A stretch of DNA of 64,000 nt, taken from the NCBI GenBank assembly GCA_015146655.1, contig VKHL01000018.1, positions 212,063-276,062 on the forward strand. Direction: 5' to 3'. Numbering within the stretch: position 1 is the stretch's first letter; every line of letters starts with the position of its first letter. This stretch comes from Ochromonas danica. Its lineage: Eukaryota > Sar > Chrysophyceae > Chromulinales > Chromulinaceae. Both the position numbers and the translations under genes were made by a program. Below, one piece after another: positions 21,682-33,900 of the stretch. The notes under the pieces are model-generated. The model was not told the DNA's origin. It saw nothing but the letters and a program-made list of their open reading frames with translations, and made no database searches.

Positions 21682-24600
21682 ATGAGCCATTTCAAGTTCA
21701 AAAGTGCTTTGGTGAATGAAGTAGTGCATGACCTCATGGTGATGTCTGTCTACTCCACGCTATCCAAAGCCGCGCAGCAGGAAAGAGTGAAAGAAGCGCT
21801 TCTTCAACAGCGCTTGGCCTTCCTCGCGGCTTTCACTCAGCAGCAGCGCCACGCCACCCAGCAGGAGGTCACAGACTACTTGAAGCTCATGGGAAAAGAC
21901 CCTTCCTCAGGTGAGATGACGTGTTAGCGCTTCGCTCCTCTCGCCTCTCACCCCCGCTGGCTGGCTGGCTGTGCTTTAGTGACCGCGAAGGACTTGACGG
22001 TCTTGAGGACGATCTTCCACTACGTCAAGCACCCCTCCGTGCTGCTGTCTATAGGCGGAGATGACCGCTTAACGGTGAACCCGAACAATCACAATCTCAA
22101 CAAGTACTTGAGCTCCACCTCCGCCCGTGACGACATCTTGCGCAGAGGGTCCTGCACTTGCTCTACCGTGGATCCTGAGGGAGCGGAGCTGGCAGAGAAA
22201 GTCTACCACTCATTCTTTGCCGAGGTGGCGAAGGCTGTTGACGAGGAGAAGGCCGCCGACGGCGTGGAGGAAGATTTCTATTTCCTCCTCAGCCAAGCCT
22301 GCCAAAGTCTCATTCAGAGGCTGCGCTCTGTCTTCCATCTCTCTTCTGTGGCTCCTGACAGTGACATTGTGCTGTTCCCTTCTGGCTCGGACGCTGAGTT
22401 CCTGCCTTTGCTCTGTGGCGCATTGCTGTCAGCCAAGCGCATCGCGGCGGTCGATCAGCAGGCCATTGACTCCATCGACAACAGCAAAGTCAAGGTCTAC
22501 AATGTCATCACAGCTGCTGGAGAGGTGGGCTCGGGTACTCCCAATGCTGCAGCTGGACAGCATTTCAGTGCCTTCAGCCCCAATTCCAAGTCTGGATTGA
22601 AAGCAGGCCAAGAAATCGACGGATTCCTCTCTTCGAGAGTGGAGTGCATCTCCTACCCTCCTCGCAATAGTGATGGCTGTGCTTCTTTTCAGGAAGAGGC
22701 GATGATGGAGACGATTGTAGCGAAGCTGGAAAGCAATCCAAACGCTGTCGTCGTTTTGCATGCCGTGGTGGGATCGAAAACTGGTTTGATCTATCCTGCT
22801 CAAGAAGTGTTGAATGCTCTCACGGAGCGCTATCCAGAGAGAGTTCAAGTGGTAATTGATGCTTGCCAGTTGCGCTGTCGACTGGATCTGGTGGGTCGCT
22901 ATCTGTCCAAGGGGTACATCTGCTTGGTGACTGCGTCCAAGTTCTTCACTGGCCCGCCATTCAGTGGCGCAGTTCTTCTTCCTTCTCACTGTGGTGCTTT
23001 GTTGGAAAGCCATGCTGATCGCAACGCTGCGGGCCAAAAGTCTTGTCTGCTGCCCGAAGGCTTGGCTGACTACCTCACGCCCTGCGAAGTCAGCGACGGA
23101 TTGCCTGCTTTCAAAGCCTTTCTAGCGTCCATTCATCGACAAAACTATAATCCTCCAGCCTCTGGAGTTGCTGGTAGTGCAGGTAGTCTTGGCTATCCTC
23201 ATCGCTGGGGAAATCTTGGTCTCTACCTGCGATGGTCCGTGGGGTTAGACCGACTGGAACGCTACGCTGCCCTTCCGTCTGCTCTGGTGGCAGACTTCAC
23301 ACATCAATACATCTCCTTTGTGAAGCGTGAGATCAAGCAGCTCTACAGCCCTTTCCTCACAGTCATGGACGATGCCTATGTCTTCTACCAGGAGAACCTG
23401 GCCGAGGTCAACAGCATCGTCTCCATCCTGCCGCGCACTGTCGACAACAAGAAGGAGGACGGCAAGGGTGAGAAAGAGAGTGTGCTCTACTTGCGCGACC
23501 TAACCGCTGCGGAAATCAAGGCGTTCCATCAGTACTTGACTCTTCACTATGTCCAGCGCGGCGGGGAGGGCAACGAGAGGACTGTGTTGATCTTCAATCA
23601 ATGCAAAGCGCTGCTTGGCCAACCGGTCAAGATCAAAGACAACGGGTCGTCTATTGTTCGCATTGCTCTGGGGGCGGATATGGTTCTCCGCTGCTTGGAA
23701 GGCATCAACTCACCTCATGAGGCGACCTTGGCTGACCACCAATTGGCTGTGAAAGAAGCCTTCCTGTCCTTTGGCCGCCAAGGCAACGCGCTGGACTATT
23801 TGGACAATGTCGATCCTGCTGACACTGCCTTTCTCATGGCTCATTATGACGAGTCTCCTGCGGTCTCTGCTCTGCGCGAACAATACATCGCCAAGATTCA
23901 TACCCTGCTGGCGGAAGACGAGTTGGTTTTGGCGAAAATGGCTGTTTTGGCTAGAGACTTCAGCTCCTTCGACGCCAAGGCCTTTCTCTACACTGACTCC
24001 TTGGCGCTACTGCCATCAGCGGCTCCAGTGGGCAGCATCGTCAATGAGAAGCCGCTGGTGCCCAGGTACGATCTGCAGAAGTCTCGTTTGCAAGTCGATC
24101 GACTGGAGCGCACGAATCAAGACGAGCAGTCGTCTTTCCATCTCTCCCAGCTGACCCTCATCATGAAGACTTTGCAGCATGAGGGCAGACTGTCCAACAC
24201 GACCATGCTATACGATCTCAACGCTATTTACAATGCAGTGACTCGTCTCCATAAATCCTTTGCGAGCAGTTTACTCTCCGAGAAATGGATTGATTCCCAT
24301 CTGCACTGCTTTGCCGTCAAGTCTTGTCCTATCTCATTCATCTTGTCTTATCTCATCCATGAGATGAAAATGGGCTGCGAATGTGCTTCCATCAACGAAG
24401 TAAAGCATTCCTTGTCGCTGGGTTGTCCTGCTCATCAAGTGATTTATGATTCTCCTTGCAAGAGCAACACAGATCTGCTCTTCGCGCTTGTCAAAGGCGT
24501 CACCATCAACTGCAACTCCTACCACGAAGTGTATGCGATCAACAAGTTGTTGTTGGACTTGCAAAGTCGTGGAGTTGAAAGTCGCTCTCGCATTGGCCTG

Positions 24601-25875
24601 AGAGTCAATCCGCTCGTTGGCAGCGGAAGCATCACACAGCTCTCCACCGCCACGCTGACCTCGAAATTCGGCGTGCCCATCTTCTCCATGAAGACTTTGA
24701 AGCGTTTGGAGGGTTTGCTTGCCAAGCACCACGTAACGGACCCTCTCTTACTGCCAAAAGACGAGGTGGTGGCCATGATGCTGGAAGACGAAGAAGTGCA
24801 TCGCCTGCTCGCCGCCTTCAAGACCTTCGCCTTCCTTCGCGGTGTAATGTCTCACGTGGGCTCGCAGGGCATGCCTGTCTCGATCATGACGCTAGGTGTC
24901 CAGCGCATTGTCCATCTTGCCGATCTCATCGACTTGGTTTGTGCTTCTGCCATTGAGTTGCCGATGGTGGATTGGCACGCTGTGATTCACATGGAACACG
25001 TCCAGAACAAACCCTTTTCGCCCGGGACAACAGACGGTGTGAGTAAAGTACTTGATCATCAGCGTATTGACTTCATTGATATTGGTGGCGGACTGCCTGC
25101 CAACTATGCCTCCAATGCGATCAAGCCTTCCTTTGAAGACTACGCCCAGGCGATGGCTTTGCATCTCACACCTTTGCGACGTGATGACCTGCCCGACAAT
25201 ACCATCAAAAGGGATTATACTATTTTGCCCAAGAAGCGCGTGCTGATAACAGAGTTCGGCAAGTCAGTCATCACGAAGACAGGTCTCATCGTGAGCAAAG
25301 TGGAAGACGTGCTGACCCACCAGCTGCCCAGGGGACAAAGTCTGACCGCTGTTGTGCATGCAGGCGCTGATTTGCTTCTTCGCACGGCCTATGTCAATGA
25401 TAAGTTCGCTCATCGATTTTCTTTTCTTGCGGCAGGAACATTCCAGCCTGTGGCCATTGCAAGCAGTCCAAGAGACAGCGCCACGACGGAAGATGAAGAA
25501 GAAGTCGGCGATGGCAGCGAGTCCTTGCTGTTGTCGACCGTAGGGTTATCCTTGTACACTTCCATTCCAACCCCTTACACTGTGCGGCGACCACCTTGCA
25601 CTGCGGATATTGTTGGCCCTCTTTGCTTCTCAGGAGATGTCCTGGCAGAACAGGTTACGACTCCCACCGTGGAGCGTGGAGACTACCTGGTCTTGCATGA
25701 CACTGGCGCCAATACCTTGTCTCTCTTCAGTAAACACTGCTCACGTCTTTCTCCACGCGTCATCGTCTGCAGGGGATTGCTTGCAGCTTGGGACAGTCAA
25801 GAACACAAAGTCTTGCTGCTGGAAGAAGTGCGTGAAGAGGAATCGTTGCAGGCTTTGCTATCCTTTTGGGCATAG
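21682..25875 (+). CDS. fusion of fold-type-I PLP enzyme (class V aminotransferase-like) and fold-type-III PLP decarboxylase (DAPDC/ODC-like)
   Basis: Two exons (21682-21910, 21980-25875), 1374 aa; the second exon is a single 3.9-kb open frame. Residues about 80-600 look like a class V aminotransferase/cysteine-desulfurase fold: FPSGSDAEF, VVVLHAVVGSKTGLIYP, VVIDACQLRCRLDL and ASKFFTGPPFSG with the likely PLP Lys about 397. Residues about 790-1370 look like a group IV decarboxylase: HCFAVKSCP with PLP Lys about 857, SHVGSQGM, FIDIGGGLP, LITEFGKS, AGADLLLRTAYVN and PLCFSGDVLAE with catalytic-type Cys about 1292. The usual Tyr of the C-terminal GAY motif is replaced (DTGANTLSLFS). Both Schiff-base lysines are present. 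The substrates are unknown; no targeting peptide is obvious. Gene continuity is well supported by the single long exon. Confidence 0.85.
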
Positions 25876-26088
25876 AATCGCTTCCCTGACTTGCTATCAT
25901 CACGTCAGGAATTATTCTCCGTGTATGTGTATTAATGTGTGTCTGAGTAGAGTACGTGGACTGTGTAATGGCTACTCAAGAATAGATCTGCTTTAACTAA
26001 CTAGCTTGGCGCACCACACCAGTGCTGGTTACTCAAGATAACTACATACAAAGATACAGAACAAAAGGCAAGTCGAGTGGCGAGAGGC

Positions 26089-27393
26089 TCAGGAAAGAGT
26101 GAATCGCGAGAAGCTGTCTGTGATGCCAACCCTCGCCAATGGCTTGGCAGTCTTCATCAACAACTTCTTGACCTCTTCATCGTCAGTGACATATTGCACA
26201 GGGAAGTTACCATATCGATCTTTCACCAAGGCTCCGCTGGGGTAGATGTTGTAGATGTAGTCCACGACTTCTGCGGCCGCCTTGAAGAAGACCGCCAAGT
26301 GCAAGGGCAACATGTTGTTCTCATCTTGCAGGGCCGCCACTTCGGGATTCACCTGCAAGATTGCTTTCACGGTCTCCATTTGACGGAAGTGTAATCGCTT
26401 AAAGCCTTTCTCGATGTAATGAAAGCATTTGTGGATTGGCAGGGATTCATTGAAATTGCGCACGCGATTCAACGCTGGCTTGATGGCCAACAGCTTCTTC
26501 ACTCCCTCGTAATTCAACGCCTTGGAGGCGTCGTGCAAGGGAGTATTTCCATGATAGTCAATCGTGTCAATCGCGGCGGGATTGACATCGAGCAAGATGT
26601 CCATGATGAGCGTGTATTTATTCCACGCGGAGAGTTGGAAGGGAAGCTTTCCTTTGCTGTTGCTCTCAAACGCAGCTTGTGGATAGCTCTGCAAGATCAA
26701 ATGACAAGCCTCGAGAGATCTCGTGTTATAGGCACAATAGTGCAGGGGCATGTATCCGCGATGGTCGGCGATGGCCAAGGCTTTGGGACAAGTGGAGATC
26801 ATCTTGTTGATGGACGACAAGTGCGGATGGCGCAGAGAGGCAATGAGATGCAAAGGACATAGACCCTTCGTGACGGATGGGACTTGACCAAAAATGTCCA
26901 CCTCCCCACTGCCATCATGGTTATTGTTGTTATTGTTATTGTTGTTGTAATTGTCGAGTTGGTTCTCATCGTGCAGATGCCCTTTGATCAACTGCACGGG
27001 CCGCTCCTCGACAAGCTTGTTCATGACGATGGGGTCAGTATGGTGAATAGCAGCAGCCAGATGCAGTGGCAGCCAACTGCGTCCATCTTTTCGTTTGCTG
27101 TCGTCTGGGAAGGCTTGCAAGAGGTATTTGATGCCCGACTCCTCGTCGATGGGCTCCAGCCCGGAGAAGTGGTCGATGAAGAGCTTGACACCGTCGCAGA
27201 AGACAGTGAGCAGGTGCGGCTCGACGTGCGCGTCGCCTTCGTCCTCTAGGCGCACTTTCAACGTGCCCAGGCAGTCCAGCACGTGACGCATCAGGCCCTG
27301 CACGTCATACAAGGGCAACCCCAGGAAGCGCAAGTGATTGGCAGCACGCTCCGAGAGTGAGTCATTTCCTTCGGCCTCTTCCTTGAGGCTCAT
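26089..27393 (-). CDS. ankyrin-repeat protein with poly-Asn insert
   Basis: 434 aa from ATG 27393, no intron. Ankyrin-type helices with TPLH-like turns recur through the protein: SWLPLHLAAAIHHTDP, LCPLHLIASLRHPH, YMPLHYCAYNTRSLEACHLIL, NTPLHDASKALNYEGVKKLL, LPIHKCF and LPLHLAVFFKAAAEVVDYIY. Between repeats one and two lies an Asn run encoded by an AAC/AAT repeat (about 26920-26955). There is no catalytic domain; it is a protein-interaction scaffold of unknown partner. Stramenopiles carry large families of this kind. Confidence 0.85.
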   Translation of the reverse strand: MSLKEEAEGNDSLSERAANHLRFLGLPLYDVQGLMRHVLDCLGTLKVRLEDEGDAHVEPHLLTVFCDGVKLFIDHFSGLEPIDEESGIKYLLQAFPDDSKRKDGRSWLPLHLAAAIHHTDPIVMNKLVEERPVQLIKGHLHDENQLDNYNNNNNNNNNHDGSGEVDIFGQVPSVTKGLCPLHLIASLRHPHLSSINKMISTCPKALAIADHRGYMPLHYCAYNTRSLEACHLILQSYPQAAFESNSKGKLPFQLSAWNKYTLIMDILLDVNPAAIDTIDYHGNTPLHDASKALNYEGVKKLLAIKPALNRVRNFNESLPIHKCFHYIEKGFKRLHFRQMETVKAILQVNPEVAALQDENNMLPLHLAVFFKAAAEVVDYIYNIYPSGALVKDRYGNFPVQYVTDDEEVKKLLMKTAKPLARVGITDSFSRFTLS

Positions 27394-28087
27394 CACTCAA
27401 TAGGCACGAGACAAGACGTTTTGTTGTCATCCAAATCCACACCTCACCTGGTCATAACTCTCATTTTACGACTTCTCTTGAAGAGCAATGCGAGTTGACG
27501 AGGAGAGGGATTTTCTGGTCAGATTTGTAACTTATAACTCGATAAATTCACTTTGCAGACCGTTTCACTTTGACCCCTTGGACCTTAACGTTATTCATTC
27601 ATGCCGCTGGACATGTGGGATCGGATAATGTTGTGATACTTAATAATAGCTACGTAATCGCCACAAAATCGGATATATGGAGGAGTTCCCTTCAAAGCAA
27701 TGACAAGACTCAGAACTAGTGACTAGCTATTTCCTACACAGTTGTTGGTTTGCTACGCCAGACGTTTCTACACAACTCAAGTGTGAATCTGAGTCTTGTC
27801 ATTGCTCCGAAGGCAACTCCTGCTTACATCCGATTTTGTGGAGATTATGTCGCTATTGATAAGTATATTGCAACTGGACATTATCCCATTCCGCATGTGC
27901 AGCGGAGTCTTGTTGTGAAGTAAATTTATAAGTGAAGTAACTCCAACTGCGACACGGTGGAGTTAACTGCTGCGTATTGCGTGACTATTTACAACTACAA
28001 CTAGTGACTGTAGCATACACTTCCTACACAGTATTTGCTACGCCAGATTGCCAATGCTCGCGTCCACCAGCTGTACCAATCCAGTCA
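27394..28087. other. intergenic region with MITE-like inverted repeat
   Basis: No gene seen. Most of it is an imperfect long inverted repeat described in a separate entry, plus a second copy of the loop sequence at about 28000-28051 just before the helicase stop. Confidence 0.6.
27603..27906. mobile_element. MITE-like imperfect long inverted repeat
   Basis: The left arm (about 27603-27714) and right arm (about 27786-27906) are reverse complements with scattered mismatches; shared blocks include CCACAAAATCGGAT and CAATGACAAGACTCAG. A 71-bp loop separates them. Part of the loop (AACTAGTGACT ... TTCCTACACAG ... TTGCTACGCCAGA, 27714-27764) recurs in direct orientation at 28000-28051. There is no coding capacity, so it fits a non-autonomous DNA element or its remnant. 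I could not identify a target-site duplication. Confidence 0.55.
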
Positions 28088-30680
28088 TCAAGCTCTTCGA
28101 CCAGTTGAAGCTTTCTTGCGGTTGAGGAAGCGCAGCTTGGCCGCTTCCACCGCAGCATTCTGCTGTGATGACCCACCAACTGTTTCTTGGTCTCTTTCTA
28201 TCGAATCTGTCCCTGTCTCTTCGACTTCATCGTCTTGGCGAGGCCTTTTCCGCCCCTCGGAGGATGTTTGTTCCATGGATCCAGAAGAAACAGCGGCAGA
28301 TCGGGGAGGAGGAGGAGGTTCGCAGCTCAACTGGGCCACTGGAACAGGGCGATACGCCTTTTGATACTCCTTGAGACAAGAATTGTGCACACGAGCTACC
28401 ATGCGCATGAAGAGTTTGGTGGACTGCATGAGATCTTGGTAGACCACCACCTCGGGAGGGTCCAGGAAATGGAAAGCACACTGTGGCGAGACATGAACTA
28501 AACGCAAATCTCCCCCGCGCGAATGGCATTTGTACATGCTGCTATCATTAGCACATCTCGTTGCAGCGTGCATGAAGTACGCAGCAGTGATGGCATGAGA
28601 TAATCGTTTGGCCAGCGGAACATCTTCTTTCTCCTTCTCCTTGGCGCTTTCTTTCTTAACAGTTGGTTTGAACAAACCCGCGCGATCTGCCTCGTGCTGC
28701 AGATGGTCTCTATCATAGCAGCAAAGCAAAGCAAAGGAAACAGTCAAACACAAAACAATCACACCCTAAGCCTTGAATTCCCACTGACCTGATCTTGGCA
28801 GCTGTGCGCATGGATCGCAAATTGATAAAATGTCGATAACACCACTCAGCAGTCCTTCCAGCTTTCGTCCAGCTATCAAAGACTGTCAACAGACTGTGGA
28901 AGTCGCCATAAGGATGTCTCAAACCAGCATGAGCGATGGCGGCTGCTTCATCCTGAGCGCTTCCTCCTCTTCCCCCGCCATTAGGACGATTGGACGATGA
29001 CGATGAAGATGAAGCGCGAGGCTTGTTCCACACAGAGTCCACACACAGCATAGCACACAATGTGATGCCTTCCTCCAGGCAATGGCATTTCCTAAACACA
29101 CCAATCCAACGATTAGTCAGCGCAAAGGGGCTAACAAGACAATTCAACTTACCAGCTGGCTGTGGAAAGCAGTAGTCTTGACAGGTGTGGGTCCAATGGG
29201 AAATGCACCATTTGTTTCCCTTCAGCCGTCACTTCCCCGTGATCATTCAAGGCTTGCAAGGCATGCAACGTAACCAACGCCTGTCAAACAAAGCACTTCA
29301 TTACAATCCAAACACCATTAATTCGAAGAAGAAAGCACCTACCTGATGCAGTTGATCGAGGGCAGGGCGATCGAGGAAGTCAAACGTTTGCACGTCTCGA
29401 ATGCCGAGAGTTTTGAGATAGAGCACAGTGTGCGTGAGATTAGTTCGTTGAATCTCCGGAATAGTCTCTTCCATCATGGCGGCAAAGGAGTCAGAAGAGT
29501 AGAGTCGATAGCAATGTCCAGGACCAGTACGTCCTGCACGTCCAGCGCGCTGCAAGGCGGCAGTCTTGGAGACGGGCACCAATACCAGTCCCTCCATGTG
29601 GTGCTCTGGATTGTAGACCTTCTGCTTGACATAGCCACAATCGATGACATAGCGAACATGGGGAACAGTAATAGAGGTCTCGGCTATGTTAGTGGCAACG
29701 ACTACTTTCCGTGGCAGCAGCGAAGAGTTTTCCTTTCCCCCAATAGCACCTCCCGCCGCGGCTAGAACCTCCGGCTTTTGGAACACTTTCGCTTGCTGAT
29801 CATGTGGAAGAGCAGCATAAAGAGGCAAAATAAGCAATGGTCTCTCATAACTTCCCCCCTCTAACATAGCTTGTCGCAGCATTTGGCAAGTACTTTCAAT
29901 CTCCTCCTGTCCCGTGAGGAAGACCAGAATGTGTCCGTCCTCCTCTCGGCCATGAATCTTGCAAATAATCTCCACAGCTGCATTTAACACTTGCTGGCCC
30001 AGAGTAGATCCACCTTGTGTGCTGACTACTTGATGGAGGCGCGAGTGGTAGATGTCGACGGGGTAGACGCGGCCGGGGATCTCCAGCACGGGGCAGCGGT
30101 TGAAGAACTCCGCGAATCGTGTGGCATCCAAGGTGGCAGACATAATAATGATCTTCAAGTCAGCACGCTGCCTAGCAGCTCGTTTCAATAGGCCAAAGAG
30201 GATGTCAGTGTTCAAGGATCGTTCGTGGGCTTCGTCCAAGATGAGGATGGAATAGCGGGACATGGCGGGGTCATGCAAGGACTCACGAATTAGGATACCA
30301 TCTGTCATGAATTTGACCTTGGTCTTCGATGTGGTTTGGTCATCAAAGCGCACTGTGTAGCCTATTTCTTGGCTCAACTCTGGCTGTGCCTGCGAGGCTG
30401 ACCCGTGGCGCTCTTGATGAATGCGCTGACTCACAGAGATCGCTGCAATGCGACGAGGCTGCGTCACACCAATGAGTTTGTTGCCACCTAGACCACTGTC
30501 CAGCAGAAATTGTGGGATTTGAGTGGTTTTGCCACTGCCTGTCTCGCCAATGCAGATGACAATTTGATGGTCACGCACCGTGGAGAGGATCTCCTCTTTG
30601 TATGCCTCCACTGGCAGGCGCTCGAAATCTTGATCGATTACAGCGAGATCGCCTTCTGTGGCGCTCTCATCGTGAGACAT
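28088..30680 (-). CDS. DEAH-box RNA helicase (DHX8/DHX15/DHX40-type)
   Basis: Four exons: 30680-29343, 29280-29153, 29091-28789, 28709-28088; phases close to 796 aa. All motifs are present: GETGSGKTT (I), TQPRRIAA (Ia), DEAHERS (II), MSATLD (III), VVVATNIAETSIT (V) and QRAGRAGRTGPG (VI). A winged-helix/ratchet (HA2) region follows with the family signature VHFPLDPHLSRLLL, then an OB-fold region (MYKCHSRGGDLRLVHVSPQC, VVYQDLMQSTKLFMRMVARV). The C-terminus is low complexity with a Pro run and basic end. DEAH helicases remodel RNPs in splicing or ribosome biogenesis. It lacks the S1 domain of Prp22, and I cannot place it in one subfamily. A 12-mer CTTAAGTTAACT sits at 30806-30817, upstream of the start. 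Confidence 0.92.
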
Positions 30681-30977
30681 ATTGATTGCATGCAACACCA
30701 AAACCAGTTATTGACTCTGCTTGGTCAACAAGCATTGTCCTGTTAGGGTTAGGCGACTTTGAGAAGTGACTTGTTCGAGTCAAAACCTCTGAAAAGGGTT
30801 TTGTTCTTAAGTTAACTCTTGGTCCACAAATCAATAACTAAACAACAACAGAAATAAAAAACATCCAGTATCATATGGTTCGTCTGCATCTCTGCGACTT
30901 TATTCGACTACTTTTGCATATCTCATTAATACATAGACCGCAATTGATTAAACACCATCGTTAACCAAAGAATGTTA
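30681..30977. promoter_or_regulatory. 5' region of DEAH helicase with CTTAAGTTAACT motif
   Basis: Short intergenic stretch between the helicase ATG and the stop of the giant gene. It contains the exact 12-mer CTTAAGTTAACT at 30806-30817, also present upstream of the IGPS-like gene and in its first intron. Regulatory role is inference. Confidence 0.3.
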
Positions 30978-33900
30978 TTACGACGAAGACGAGCTGTCAG
31001 AATGCTGCCAAGGGAAGACATCGGACGACTCCTCACTCGACTGCTCAGGGTACATCCCCTCCACCACATTTACACCACTCTTCCCACCACCACCACCACC
31101 ACCACCACCACCACCACCACCACCACCACCACCACCACCACCACCACCACCACCACCACCACNNNNNNNNNNACCACCACCACCACCACCACCACCACCA
31201 CCACCACCACCACCACCACCACCACCACCACCACCACCACCACCACCACTCTCTGAATCTGAGTGACAGCTACCGCTGGAGCTTGATATGGAAATCGAAT
31301 CCGCCAGCCATGATTGGTCAGATGAAAAGCAACTCTCCATCTCCTTGCCATCATCTGCTTCGCTGCCTTTTCCTCTCTTACACGAGGAAGAGGAAGGCAA
31401 ACTATTGGCTTCCCTTCCAGCGGGACGATGGATCAACAGATCTTCATCCTCCTCATCCTCGTGATCAACAGCAACACCATCGATCAAGGGAGGAAGAATG
31501 GGGACCACATCAGAAGAAGGTGATGGAGGAGCGAGAAGACCAGGAAGGGCTGGGAGAGGTGTGATGGATGTTAGTCTTGAAGACCTGAGGCTCTTCAACC
31601 TTCTCCAAGTCTTCCACAACGAGAACGCTGCCAGCACAGCCACGGTGACACAAACTACGAGCAAGTAATAAGGCTTGCTGACCAGCGCATAAAAGGCCAA
31701 GGTCAGACCCGCTAACAAGATCGGCTCCGCCACTCGCAAGATCACACGCTGCACAGACAAGGGCACCTCCGCCGCCATTTCCTTCAATGCAGACAGCAGT
31801 GACAGCGAAGTGAAGAACGAGAGCAGGCAAGCATAAGAAGAGGAAGAAGATCGTCCTCTTCCTTGCTGGCCTTCTTGACCAGAGGCTTGTCCTGCTTCTG
31901 CCTCTTTTATTCCCAGCTTTTTCTGCCATCTCCTCCTCACCTCTCCCGGCAAATGGTTGCTATAGGACTGCACGATCCAGCTCTCCATCAAATCAGGAAA
32001 GGCATTGGCCAGCTGATAGGAAACGAACAGATAGGCTGCGGCATTCAAGCAAAGCGATTCATTCTCATAGTAGGAAGCATCGCGCAGATGAGCAAGAGTC
32101 TCCTGGAGTTGAGCGTAGACTGTGGACACTTCCTTCGTCACCAGAGAAGGTAAAAAGCAATGCGTCCATATGCACTCCAGGGTCTCAAAGAGCAAGACAT
32201 CCAATGCCAACTGAGCTGCCCAGGCCTGCACGAAGTCAATCTGCCAATCCAGACCTTTGCTGTACCCCTTCAAGAGGCTATAATAGAAGCAGAAAACATT
32301 TACACCCAGGATGATCATAGTTATGCCTATCTTCACGAACCATGACACCCTCTCGATTCGCTCGAAGTCTTGTTCGCTCTTTAGAGCAAAGATGCGAGCT
32401 GCTGTGGTCGTTCTGCCTAACAGATCCTGAACAAAGCACTGCAAGATCTCAAACCCTTTCTCTGCATCTCCCACCTCATTGTTACTTGACGCAGCTCGGA
32501 GATATTCCACAGTCCGCGCAGTTGCTTCTTGTACGCTTCGGACTTCTTCTTTCAGCTCTTGCTTCACAGAAATGACTTTTTCCACATGTCCACAGAGAAC
32601 AGCAGGAAAGCATAGCGAGTTCCCACTCTTGCGCACCTCCAAGAAGTAATCGGTGGTCGGATCAATCCCCCATTGCTGATCGAAGATGTTGCGGGTAGCG
32701 CCATCTAACAGTCTTCTCTGGAAGAAGATCTCTAGTTGCAAAGCCTGGAAGCTCTTGTGTGCTCTCATGGCTAACTCTTCGCTGTCATCTGCATCTGCTT
32801 CATCCTTTATTGCACGCACAGTTGATACTACGGCTCTCTCCGCGGGTATTCTCTTCTCAATGTCCTCAGCATCTCCACCATCCGCATCAACATAACCCCC
32901 AACTAGCACATGTTCTTGCAAAAGCCTGTTCACAGTCAACTTGCGCTGGGATTCCCTGCGTAGCAGCAATGGCCGGCTCTCAACGAAGTAAGATCGCCCT
33001 TCAGAGAGCGCCTGCTCTTGAGCTGACAGCACTTGAGATGAGATGTAGCGAAGAGGAATTGAATCATCTTGAGACTGTCGCATCTGCTTCAATAGCCACC
33101 CAGGTATCGCCAAGTTCGACAGCTTTTTCTGCCACGGCTTCCTTCCTTCTGTCATTTTACCCACTTCGATAAATTGTCCTTTGGGCGAACCCGATGAAGC
33201 CACACCAATAGGTATCGAAGGTGCTGAAGTTGATGCAGATGAAGGGGCAATGTTGAACAGCCTCTTGTCCTCAACGCTTTCAACCTTTGCCCTAACAGGG
33301 AAAGGAGATGGCGATGATGAAGGTGAAGGCAATCTGATGGGAGCGCCTAGCTTAGATATCAAATCCTCCAAAGGTGCAGAGACCAAGCACGTTGCCAGGG
33401 AGATGATGATGGCCACGTACAAAGAAGCGGTCAAAGAATAATTGGGATTCGCATAGCTGCACTCATATTGGCCCGTGTTGCCGTCCACACTCCAACTGCA
33501 ATAAGAATGCTTGCTGTCCAGCATGTATCGTCTGCTCAGGCAACTGTCCATCGTGGTGTGATAGACACAGGAGCCATCATCGTCAGGGTAGTTTAGGTCA
33601 TAAAGCAATGCCAGAAGGAAGAGAGTGAAGCTTTGCATGGTGACCAACTGGACAACAGAAAGAAAGGGTTTCTTCCCATCTCGAAGGTGCACAAAGAAGC
33701 TGATGTAAGCATGGTGGGCGAGAAGTTCTCGTTGCAGCAACATCAACAAAGGCTTGGATTCGTAGACCGCAGGGAATATCGAAGAGATGTAAGTTGCCAA
33801 CACCTCACGAGCTTCTTCTGTGCGGTTCTTCTTGCGATGGTCACACTCTCCATCTGCTTCTTGCAGGTGGTGGATTGCACTTCGCTTACCTTTCAATACT

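Noticed and set aside
31084-31250. Poly-Val, poly-Thr and poly-Gly frames over the ACC array
   Set aside because: Only the Gly frame joins the giant protein; the others are repeat artefacts around the N gap.
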